Origin: DSQQ01 sp964443075
Lineage (GTDB): Bacteria > Chloroflexota > Anaerolineae > 4572-78 > J111
DNA: 37,285 bases
Assembly: GCA_964443075.1 (NCBI GenBank)
Contig: CAYUCB010000021.1
Span: forward strand, 1-37,285
Direction of reading: 5' to 3'
Part shown: piece after piece, positions 31,160 to 37,285 of the stretch
Numbering within the stretch: position 1 is the stretch's first letter
How the letters are laid out: each line of letters begins with the position of its first letter
Translations under genes and position numbers: made by a program
The notes under the pieces: generated by a model
Databases searched by the model: none
Seen by the model: only the letters and a program-made list of their open reading frames with translations
What the model was told of the DNA's origin: nothing

Positions 31160-31364
31160 AAACGTCGTCCAACTGCTCATCAGATTATAGTAAAAAGTAT
31201 TGTGGTGTCGGTTGTGTCACTAGCATCGGTTTCAGTTCGTAAAATACTATAGTTGCAATTAAGTTGTGTAAACCAAGATTAATTCTATGGCAGCATGGGG
31301 GGTGCAAAACTGTAGGCTATTTGGTCGTCGGTTATTGGTAGGGCGTTAGGGGTAAGTGTTTATT
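31160..31364 (+). other. Intergenic gap with right-hand direct repeat
   Basis: This 205-bp gap contains the second direct-repeat copy at 31242-31259 and no recognisable gene, terminator or promoter. The repeat marks the right border of the AT-rich block that begins after iolO. Confidence 0.5.
31242..31259 (+). repeat. Direct repeat copy flanking the lipoprotein gene (right)
   Basis: AAATACTATAGTTGCAAT matches 30293-30310 at 17 of 18 positions. See the left copy. Confidence 0.65.
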
Positions 31365-31754
31365 TCAAGCAACATCTGGCGAATTTGCAGACGGTCGGGG
31401 TGATTCAGTTTTAACAATTGAACGTTGGCGCGCTCGAACCTTCATCAAGGTGATAAGATAATCGAGCGATTCATACCGATCCAGTTCCGCTTCTTCGGCC
31501 GGGGTTAAGGTGCCGGTTTGGTTTTTGTTGAGTAATTCGGTTACCCGTGTCTGCGCTTCAACCGAGGGGCGAAAATTAATAATATTTTCAGGGCTTGGGC
31601 CGCTTACCAAAAATTCAATAACTTCGCTCGATAACCGGTACTGCGCCGGGGTTATCTCGCGTAAGCCTAACTCTATAATTTCGGCCAGGCGATTTTGGAC
31701 CGGTTGTAGTTGCAACGCCAGTTCATCGGGTATTTGAATCGTTAACTCAATCAT
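31365..31754 (-). CDS. Small hypothetical protein, antitoxin-like
   Basis: This is the only convincing minus-strand gene. Its ATG (31752-31754) is preceded on that strand by AGGAGGG. The 129-residue product opens MIELTIQIPDELALQLQPVQNRLAEIIELGLREI, a strand-helix pattern like ribbon-helix-helix antitoxins, followed by a TGTLTPAEEAELDRYESLDYLITLMKVRARQ segment seen in hypothetical proteins of Cyanobacteria and Chloroflexota that often precede a toxin or nuclease gene. No partner is present downstream, so it is solitary. It is divergent from the UxaE gene with only a short gap between them. Confidence 0.7.
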   Translation of the reverse strand: MIELTIQIPDELALQLQPVQNRLAEIIELGLREITPAQYRLSSEVIEFLVSGPSPENIINFRPSVEAQTRVTELLNKNQTGTLTPAEEAELDRYESLDYLITLMKVRARQRSIVKTESPRPSANSPDVA

Positions 31755-31805
31755 AAACCCTCCTGTTTCAGGAGAATTTTAGCATAGAGAATGGAGATTC
31801 CAAAT

Positions 31806-33401
31806 ATGACCAATCTTTTAATCTACCTGCAAGCCCCTGAATTAGCCCCCCCGCTGCCGGAAGCCGCCGCGCAAATCCTGGCCCAGGAATTGACCGCCTT
31901 AAGCGGGTTGCAGGTTTACCCCCGCTCTATTACCGCCGCGCAGCAAAGTTTGCTATTTTTGGGTAAACAGGGTGATGAGAAATATTTGGGAGTTTTAGGG
32001 AGTAAGGAGGATGGAGTAGGAAGTAAGGGGGTTAGTTTTGCGGGCGAGTCGCGCCCGGTAACGGGGGAAGGACGCGAGTTAAGCCTGCTGATTTGCCCCA
32101 CTACCGCCGCCAATGCCGCCGCGCTGCGGGCGCTGCTGCCCTTTCTGGTGGCCCGTCCCCTGGGGCTGCGCAAATCCGCCGGTTGTGGCGACCGCCTGGG
32201 CCTGGCGACGCCCGGCCATATCCGGGCGATTCGCCATTCTAGCATGGCCCCTATTTTGGCCCAGCAATCCATGCGCGAGAACGCCCGCACCGGGCGCAAC
32301 CCCCAGCAGGTGATGGACGAGGCCATGTGGGGCATTTTTCAAGAAGGCTGGCGCGATGGTTTTGGGGCCGATGCCGACCATCTGAAAACCACCGCCGATA
32401 TTGATTTGTGCGCCGCCGCTGGTTACACTTTCTACACCATTGACCCCGGCGAATATGTGGATAACAGCGCCAACACCGCCTCGCCCGACGAACTGGAGCC
32501 AAAAGTGGCTGCTTTGCCCTGGCTGGCTCTGGATAGCGACCCGGCTGACCTGCTGCGCCGCCTGGCCGACCAACCCCTTGACCTGGGCGATTTCAGCCTA
32601 ACTCTTTCTCGTGTTGACCTGCTGCGGGCGGCGGCCAAGTACGGGCGGGCGGTGGCCCACACTGCCGTTATGTATCGCCACGTGGCCGATGTATTTAAAG
32701 ACCTGACAGGTTTTAAAAACCTGTCAGGTCTAGCCGGAGACCCGTTTGAGCTGGAGATGAGCGTGGACGAAACCGAAACCGTCACCACCCTGGCCGAACA
32801 TGTCTACATTGCCCACGAACTCAAGCGGCTGGGGGTACGGTGGGTCAGCCTGGCTCCCCGCTATGTGGGCGAGTTTGAAAAAGGGGTAGATTATAAAGGC
32901 GACCTGGCCGCCTTTGAGGAATCGTTTGCCCGCCATTTGGCGGTGGCTAAAACCTACGGCCCTTACAAACTCAGCCTTCACTCTGGCTCTGATAAGTTCA
33001 GCATCTATCCGATTGCCAGCCGCGTGGCTGGAGAATTAGTCCACATGAAAACCGCCGGCACCAGTTACCTGGAAGCCCTGCGAGCCATCGCCCAACTCAA
33101 CCCGGCTCTCTTCCGCCAGATTGTAATCTTTGCTTTAGACCGCTATCCCACCGACCGGGCCACTTACCACGTTTCGGCTGAGGCGAGCAAAGTGCCCGAT
33201 GTGTCGGCCTGGCCGGATGACCAACTGCCCCAACTGCTGGATGATTTTCATGGCCGCGAAGTTTTACACGTCACCTTTGGCTCGGTTTTGAATCATCCCG
33301 ATTTTCGCCAGCCCTTCTTTGCCACCCTGCGCGGCGACGAGGAAACCTATTATCAAATGCTGGAAACCCACTTTAACAAACACCTTCAGCCTTTTCATTA
33401 A
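31806..33401 (+). CDS. uxaE: Tagaturonate epimerase (UxaE-like) carrying in-frame repeat insertions
   Basis: ATG 31806 has GGAG (31793-31796) at 9 bp; an ATG at 31791 would add five residues. The 531-residue product has the signature regions of UxaE: RPLGLRKSAGCGDRLGLATPGHIRA, EAMWGIFQEGWRDGFGADADHLKT, FTIDPGEYVDN-like FYTIDPGEYVDN, ELEMSVDETETVTT, GVRWVSLAPRYVGEFEKGVDY and KLSLHSGSDKFSIYP. In Thermotoga the enzyme converts D-tagaturonate to D-fructuronate, the expected step after IolO. Two stretches look like inserted repeats: a purine-rich run (about 31985-32030, GVLGSKEDGVGSKG) and a perfect palindrome (32699-32731, KDLTGFKNLSGL). Both keep the frame and lie in likely loops, so the enzyme may still be active. 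Confidence 0.88.
   Translation: MTNLLIYLQAPELAPPLPEAAAQILAQELTALSGLQVYPRSITAAQQSLLFLGKQGDEKYLGVLGSKEDGVGSKGVSFAGESRPVTGEGRELSLLICPTTAANAAALRALLPFLVARPLGLRKSAGCGDRLGLATPGHIRAIRHSSMAPILAQQSMRENARTGRNPQQVMDEAMWGIFQEGWRDGFGADADHLKTTADIDLCAAAGYTFYTIDPGEYVDNSANTASPDELEPKVAALPWLALDSDPADLLRRLADQPLDLGDFSLTLSRVDLLRAAAKYGRAVAHTAVMYRHVADVFKDLTGFKNLSGLAGDPFELEMSVDETETVTTLAEHVYIAHELKRLGVRWVSLAPRYVGEFEKGVDYKGDLAAFEESFARHLAVAKTYGPYKLSLHSGSDKFSIYPIASRVAGELVHMKTAGTSYLEALRAIAQLNPALFRQIVIFALDRYPTDRATYHVSAEASKVPDVSAWPDDQLPQLLDDFHGREVLHVTFGSVLNHPDFRQPFFATLRGDEETYYQMLETHFNKHLQPFH
31985..32030 (+). repeat. Purine-rich short repeats inside the uxaE reading frame
   Basis: The stretch contains GGGAGT, GGGAGTAAGGAGG and GTAGGAAGTAAGGGGG units, very like the intergenic run after the corrinoid gene (15128-15170). 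It encodes a low-complexity Gly/Lys/Ser/Val stretch near residue 60-75 of UxaE. It appears to be intergenic-type DNA captured in frame. Confidence 0.5.
32699..32731 (+). repeat. 33-bp perfect palindrome inserted in frame in uxaE
   Basis: Arms 32699-32714 and 32716-32731 are exact reverse complements around a single A (GACCTGACAGGTTTT core). This GACCTGACAGGT-type palindrome is familiar as a dispersed intergenic repeat in Chloroflexota and Cyanobacteria. Here it is coding and specifies about 11 residues, DLTGFKNLSGL, just before the conserved ELEMSVDETET motif. Confidence 0.85.
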
Positions 33402-33405
33402 AGAC

Positions 33406-33477
33406 AAGAACCCAGATAAGTGGAATTGAACGGATTTAAGACCCAACCTCCGCTTAAATCCACTCATTCGGGTTCTT
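33406..33477 (+). repeat. 72-bp imperfect palindrome after uxaE
   Basis: AAGAACCC (33406-33413) pairs with GGGTTCTT (33470-33477), with more matches inward (AAGTGGA/TCCACT), and a separate 9-bp stem GGATTTAAG/CTTAAATCC (33432-33440 with 33453-33461) lies in the middle. It fills the gap to the next gene and may be a terminator or a mobile palindromic repeat. Confidence 0.6.
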
Positions 33478-33489
33478 AAACCTAAACTC

Positions 33490-34467
33490 ATGAACAAATC
33501 ACTCAACCCCATAGAAATTATCTTGTTCACTCTGTTTAGTTTGGCCGGTTTATGTGGCCTGATGCTCGGCTTATTTTCTCTGGTGGCCCCCTCCGGCGGG
33601 GTGAGTGTAGCTCTGATAGGGTTTGGTTTAGTTGCCGCTACGCTGGGCAGCATGGCTATGATGGGGCTAAGAAATCGAACTAACTCGGCCTCAGCCTGGC
33701 TGGCCGCAGCGATTACTATGTGGTTTATAGGGGTAAACTTGTTGGGATTGGGCGGGTTTACCGCTTTAACCCCCAGCGAACAGGGCGCAGCCGCTAACCT
33801 AGCCTATACCTTCATCTTTTGCTGGCTACCCGGTGGATTTTTAACCCTGTTGGGTTTAACTCTTTATGGGTATGACTATCGGCGGCGGTCAGCCGTGATT
33901 GAGGCGGCTCAAGCGGAGGCGACAATTAGCTCTGTTCAGCTAAAACAGAATGATAAAATGACCCGGATGGAGCAATATCGGCAGCAAACCATAAAAATCA
34001 TTAAGCAAAGAGCTTCAATTTTGGGCGAGCAGGCCGATTCGATGATCACCCGGCTGGAGCAGTGGGTGGCCCGGTTACGCCGATTGCAAGAGCGCCTGGA
34101 CACATTTAACCAGGATACGCTGATTCAGCGCGACCTGTCTACCGTACCCCAACAAATAACCCAGTTGCAAACCCAACTCCAGGCCGAACCCCACCCGCAG
34201 TTACGCGCCCAAATTCAGGAAACGCTGGAGAGTTACCACCAACAAAAAGCCCAGTTAGACTCGTTAGTAACCCTAATGCGTCGCACCGAGTTAGAAGTTG
34301 ACGAGGCCCTGGCCAGGATGGGGGCCATGTATTCACAATTGCAACTCTTAGAAGCCAGAGATATTGACCATCGCCGCGCCACCCGTCTGGTTGATGATAT
34401 TGAAGAACAGGTTAACCATTTGGAAGATTTGTTAACGGCGATGGATGAGACTTACCATACCCCATAA
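33490..34467 (+). CDS. Membrane protein with long coiled coil, function unknown
   Basis: The 325-residue product starts with about four hydrophobic segments (residues 8-32, 38-58, 68-90 and 103-125), then YGYDYRRRS marks the cytoplasmic side. From about 138 to 320 it is strongly helical and rich in Gln, Glu, Arg and Leu (QQTIKIIKQRASILGEQADSMITRLEQWVARLRRLQERL, DIEEQVNHLEDLLTAMDE), a long coiled coil. I do not recognise the family. No ribosome site is obvious before ATG, and translation may be weak. It lies between UxaE and the mannonate oxidoreductase, but nothing in it suggests catalysis; a structural or sensory role is possible. Confidence 0.72.
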   Translation: MNKSLNPIEIILFTLFSLAGLCGLMLGLFSLVAPSGGVSVALIGFGLVAATLGSMAMMGLRNRTNSASAWLAAAITMWFIGVNLLGLGGFTALTPSEQGAAANLAYTFIFCWLPGGFLTLLGLTLYGYDYRRRSAVIEAAQAEATISSVQLKQNDKMTRMEQYRQQTIKIIKQRASILGEQADSMITRLEQWVARLRRLQERLDTFNQDTLIQRDLSTVPQQITQLQTQLQAEPHPQLRAQIQETLESYHQQKAQLDSLVTLMRRTELEVDEALARMGAMYSQLQLLEARDIDHRRATRLVDDIEEQVNHLEDLLTAMDETYHTP

Positions 34468-34485
34468 AATTCTCAAGAGGTATCT

Positions 34486-35319
34486 ATGAATTTACACGAA
34501 CTAACCGAAATGTATGATTTTACCGGCAAATCCATTGCCATTACCGGTGGGGCTGGAATTCTGGGCGGCGAGATGGCCTGCGCCCTGGTAGGTTGCGGGG
34601 CCAACGTCGCCATTCTCGACCGCGACCCGGCTTTGGCCAAGCGCCTGATGCACCGTTTTGAAACCAGCGTGGGCCAAGCCATTGTGGTTTATGCCGATGT
34701 GCTCAGCCCCGAAAGCCTGCAACAAGCCAACCAAGTGGTGGTTGAAGCCTTTGGCCGCGTGGATGCCTTGATTAACGGCGCGGGCGGCAACAGCCCCAAA
34801 GCCACCACCAACCCGGAGCAATCTTTTTTCGACCTCTCGCCCGAAGCCCTGCGTTTTGTGTTTGACCTCAATCTGCTGGGCACTATCCTGCCCAGCCAGA
34901 TTTTTGGCAAACAAATGGCCGCCCAGGGCGAGGGCAACATCGTCAACATTTCCTCTATGAACGCTTTTCGCCCGCTGACCCGCATCGCGGCCTATTCGGC
35001 GGCTAAGGCAGGGGTAAGCAACTTTACCCAATGGCTGGCGGTGCACATGGCCCAGGAATATTCGCCCAAAATTCGGGTGAACGCCATCGCTCCCGGCTTT
35101 TTTTTAACCGACCAGAACCGCTTTTTGCTGACCGATAAAGATACCGGCGAATTGACCACCCGCGGCCAAAAAATTATTGACCACACCCCCATGGACCGCT
35201 TTGGCTCCCCGGAGGATTTGCTGGGCACGCTCTTGTGGCTGCTCTCCCCGGCCTCGGCCTTTGTCACCGGCATTGTGGTGCCGGTAGATGGCGGTTTTTC
35301 GGCTTATAGTGGGGTGTGA
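34486..35319 (+). CDS. uxuB: D-mannonate oxidoreductase (fructuronate reductase), SDR family
   Basis: The 277-residue short-chain dehydrogenase has the cofactor motif TGGAGILGGEMA, catalytic Ser156/157, Tyr170 and Lys174 (AYSAAKAGVSNFTQWLAVHMA) and the C-terminal VTGIVVPVDGGFSAYSGV. The stretch SSMNAFRPLTRIAAYSAAK and NAIAPGFFLTDQNRFLL are typical of the SDR-type D-mannonate oxidoreductase of Bacillus (YjmF/UxuB), not of the longer E. coli UxuB. It reduces D-fructuronate to D-mannonate with NAD(P)H. It follows the UxaE-like epimerase functionally and keeps the redox balance of the two upstream inositol oxidations. AAGAGG precedes ATG. The next gene could act on its product. Confidence 0.9.
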   Translation: MNLHELTEMYDFTGKSIAITGGAGILGGEMACALVGCGANVAILDRDPALAKRLMHRFETSVGQAIVVYADVLSPESLQQANQVVVEAFGRVDALINGAGGNSPKATTNPEQSFFDLSPEALRFVFDLNLLGTILPSQIFGKQMAAQGEGNIVNISSMNAFRPLTRIAAYSAAKAGVSNFTQWLAVHMAQEYSPKIRVNAIAPGFFLTDQNRFLLTDKDTGELTTRGQKIIDHTPMDRFGSPEDLLGTLLWLLSPASAFVTGIVVPVDGGFSAYSGV

Positions 35320-35387
35320 GGCGAAGACGCGAAATCGTTTGGGTGGTCTGCCGTCGGCCGTCGGCGGTCATTTTATAGGAGGTTATT

Positions 35388-36647
35388 ATGGTGATTGGCA
35401 AAGGATTTGAAGATAGAAGTCTAGCCGAGTCTGAAATCCGCGAGTTAACGGCAGCGGCGCTGGCGAGGGTCAACCTGGCCGGCCGGCGGGTGCTGATTAT
35501 TATCCCCGATGGTACCCGCACGGCCCCTATCCCGCTGATGTTTCGCCTGTTTTACGAGTTTCTGGGCGATTCGGCGGCGGCGCTGGATTACCTGGTGGCT
35601 CTGGGCACGCACCAGGCTATGAGCGAGGAAGCCCTCAATAAACTGGTCGGCCTGACCCCCGAAGAACGGGTCGGCCAATACGCGCGGGTGAATATTTTTA
35701 ACCATCACTGGGATTTGCCCGAAACTTTTGTCACTCTGGGGCAAATTACCCCCGCCGAAATCGCGGAGATTACCGGCGGTCTGATGAGCCAGCCGGTGGA
35801 TGTCCGCCTGAACAAGCTGGTGTTTGATTATGACCAGTTGATTATCTGCGGCCCCACCTTTCCGCACGAGGTGGTGGGCTTCTCCGGCGGCAACAAATAT
35901 TTCTTCCCCGGCATCGGCGGCGATGAGGTGATTAACTTCTCCCACTGGTTGGGGGCGGTAATTACCAGTTACGAGGTGATTGGCACCCAATACACCCCGG
36001 TGCGCCGGGTGATTGATAAAGCCGCCGCTTTTATTGACCGGCCCAAACTGTGTTTTAGCATGGTGGTTAAAGGCCAGGAGTTGGCCGGGCTTTATATCGG
36101 CTCGCCGGAAGAGGCGTATGAGGCCGCCGCCGAGCTATCGGCCAAATTGCACATCACCTTTATTGACCGGCCCTACCGGCGAGTGCTCTCGGTGATGCCG
36201 CACATGTACGATGACATTTGGACGGCGGCCAAAGGCATGTATAAAATGGAGCCGGCCATCGCCGATGGCGGCGAGGTGGTGATTTACGCCCCGCACATTG
36301 ACGAAATCAGCTACACCCACGGCAAGCTGCTGGATGAGGTGGGCTACCACGTGCGCGATTACTTCTTAAAGCAGTGGGACAAGTTTAAGCATTACCCCGG
36401 CGGGGTGCTGGCCCACAGCACTCACCTGCGCGGCATAGGCGAGTACGACGCCGCCAGCGGGGTTGAGTCGCCGCGCATTCAGGTCACTTTGGCCACCCGC
36501 ATCCCCGAAGCCCGCTGCCGTCAGGTGGGCCTAGGCTACCTTAACCCGGCTACCGTGAACCCGGACGAGTGGCGCAATCGCGAAGATGAGGGTATGCTGT
36601 TAGTGCCTAAAGCGGGCGAACTGTTATATCGGGTAAAATCAAGTTAA
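35388..36647 (+). CDS. LarA-family nickel-pincer racemase/epimerase, candidate hydroxyacid epimerase
   Basis: The 419-residue product belongs to the lactate-racemase (LarA) superfamily. Conserved catalytic residues are His75 (LGTHQAMS), His160 and Lys170 in PHEVVGFSGGNKYFFPG; the His-x9-Lys spacing equals that of LarA (His174, Lys184), where the lysine holds the nickel-pincer nucleotide. TAGGAGG precedes ATG. Members of this family act on various 2-hydroxy acids, including a D-gluconate/D-mannonate 2-epimerase (GntE). Being next to the D-mannonate oxidoreductase, this one may convert D-mannonate to D-gluconate, replacing the missing mannonate dehydratase. That is inference. Cofactor-building LarB, LarC and LarE genes are not in the window. 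Confidence 0.88.
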   Translation: MVIGKGFEDRSLAESEIRELTAAALARVNLAGRRVLIIIPDGTRTAPIPLMFRLFYEFLGDSAAALDYLVALGTHQAMSEEALNKLVGLTPEERVGQYARVNIFNHHWDLPETFVTLGQITPAEIAEITGGLMSQPVDVRLNKLVFDYDQLIICGPTFPHEVVGFSGGNKYFFPGIGGDEVINFSHWLGAVITSYEVIGTQYTPVRRVIDKAAAFIDRPKLCFSMVVKGQELAGLYIGSPEEAYEAAAELSAKLHITFIDRPYRRVLSVMPHMYDDIWTAAKGMYKMEPAIADGGEVVIYAPHIDEISYTHGKLLDEVGYHVRDYFLKQWDKFKHYPGGVLAHSTHLRGIGEYDAASGVESPRIQVTLATRIPEARCRQVGLGYLNPATVNPDEWRNREDEGMLLVPKAGELLYRVKSS

Positions 36648-36703
36648 ATGGTATCTGCTCAGGTAGCGCGGTTGAAACCGCCCTTCCAGGGCTAAAGCCG
36701 AAC

Positions 36704-36747
36704 GTCCGCCTACGCGGACGGACTATCTTTTGTCCGCGCAGGCGGAC
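36704..36747 (+). repeat. Large GC-rich stem after the LarA-family gene
   Basis: GTCCGCCTACGCGGAC (36704-36719) pairs with GTCCGCGCAGGCGGAC (36732-36747) with one mismatch over a 12-nt loop ending in TTTT; each arm is also self-complementary (GTCCGC/GCGGAC). It may terminate the operon or be part of the repeat array. Confidence 0.65.
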
Positions 36748-36857
36748 ATTACGGCTGAAAAGCCTTGCAAAAGCGACTTGAGTCGCGCCCGGCTGAGTAG
36801 TTCTACCATGTCACATTGAACAAGTGTTCTACCCCATCCAACCCTAATTTGCCTTTG

Positions 36858-36911
36858 TAGCCCGCCCGCGATGAATCGCAGGGCTATTTAACTGCGTCCG
36901 ATAAATCGGAC
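36858..36911 (+). repeat. Two adjacent mini-hairpins with GATRAATC centres
   Basis: TAGCCC...GGGCTA (36858-36886) encloses GCGATGAATCGC, and GTCCGATAAATCGGAC follows at 36896-36911. Reverse-oriented relatives occur at 37088-37103 (GCCCAATTCATTGGGC) and 37119-37133. Stems differ but the centre stays TGAA or TAAA. Confidence 0.65.
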
Positions 36912-37285
36912 TAACCTGTTTGAAGGGAATCTACTCGGCAAGGTCACAAATTTAACTTTGGTAGTTTGGAATAGGACACAGGTTTATCCAGATTTCACGG
37001 AATTTCTTTAGTTTCTTGACATAATCTGTGTTCATCCGGGTTCACCTGGGTCCCATAAAAGTAAAGCTTATGACCGTTGGCAGTATAGCCCAATTCATTG
37101 GGCGCAGTTCGATAGCCTGGCGAATTTATCGCCGGGCGGACACCGGGAAAAGGCGAAGGTATGAGGATAAAGAACTTAACATAATAAATGTAACATTGTA
37201 GAAGTAGATACGTTAAATGTATGGTTAAGGCATTCGTGACAACTTAAGGATTCTACAATTTTGTCAAATTCCAGAGAGCATCGTG

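Larger units (their letters stand above)
36648..37285 (+). other. Long non-coding tail with an array of mini-hairpins
   Basis: I see no gene in these 638 bp. The first half holds a series of small stems: 36668-36681, 36690-36699, 36704-36719, 36732-36747 (the last two also pair with each other), 36753-36764 and 36773-36786. The second half holds 36868-36879 (inside 36858-36886), 36896-36911, 37088-37103 and 37119-37133. A degenerate repeat with ATCTGTGTTCATCCGGGTTC lies near 37024-37043, a type of dispersed intergenic repeat. TTGACA at 37016-37021 lacks a -10. The sequence is probably a repeat-rich island after the operon. Confidence 0.6.

Noticed and set aside
37016..37050. Promoter at the right end (TTGACA)
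   Set aside because: No acceptable -10 at 16-18 bp and it lies in a known type of dispersed repeat.

Overview
The window reads as one large carbohydrate/polyol catabolic island. It is probably from a Chloroflexota bacterium (Anaerolineae/Caldilineae-like), judged from the mix of RbsABC-type sugar transporters, many URO-D-family corrinoid methyltransferases, and typical intergenic palindromes of that phylum. The phylum assignment is inference. Almost every real gene is on the + strand; the only clear minus-strand gene is the small ORF at 31365-31754. I see no tRNA, rRNA, CRISPR array or intact insertion sequence.

Layout. (1) 1-5247: tail of a sugar-binding protein, an RbsA-type double ATPase, an RbsC-type permease and two URO-D-family proteins in one apparent operon. 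(2) 5431-9636: a second sugar ABC system with two permeases, a secreted binding protein and a single-domain ATPase; a 90-bp MITE-like insertion with an 8-bp target duplication lies inside it. (3) 9860-11808: a zinc alcohol/polyol dehydrogenase and a hydroxypyruvate-isomerase-like TIM barrel. (4) 11846-15125: two more URO-D-superfamily proteins and a corrinoid protein, i.e. a B12-dependent methyl-transfer module. (5) 15405-19022: a fatty-acid-desaturase/Rieske fusion (MocD+MocE-like), a PanB-like enzyme and an FAD ferredoxin reductase (MocF-like), i.e. an oxygenase module. (6) 19172-21416: a DUF4236/TPR protein and an acyltransferase. (7) 21541-36647: a LacI regulator and a nearly complete Thermotoga-type inositol pathway: IolG, IolM, IolN, IolO, then UxaE, a D-mannonate oxidoreductase and a LarA-family racemase/epimerase. 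Accessory genes interspersed here are a second Hyi-like isomerase, a patatin-like protein, a 3HCDH-type dehydrogenase, a lipoprotein, a small hypothetical gene and a membrane coiled-coil protein.

How it fits together (inference). The ABC systems import a polyol. The inositol ring would be oxidised twice (IolG, IolM), opened by a creatininase-fold hydrolase (IolN) to 5-keto-L-gluconate, epimerised to D-tagaturonate (IolO) and D-fructuronate (UxaE), then reduced to D-mannonate. The neighbouring MocDEF-like oxygenase and the corrinoid methyltransferase set both suggest that the natural substrate carries a methyl group, for example an O-methyl-inositol such as pinitol, ononitol or a rhizopine. 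The methyl group could then be removed by an O2-dependent route (formaldehyde, perhaps captured by the PanB-like enzyme) or an O2-independent route (methyl to corrinoid). Two near-identical 24-26 bp palindromes sharing the core TATGCACACGTGTGCATA lie just after strong promoters of lacI and iolM and are very likely the LacI operators.
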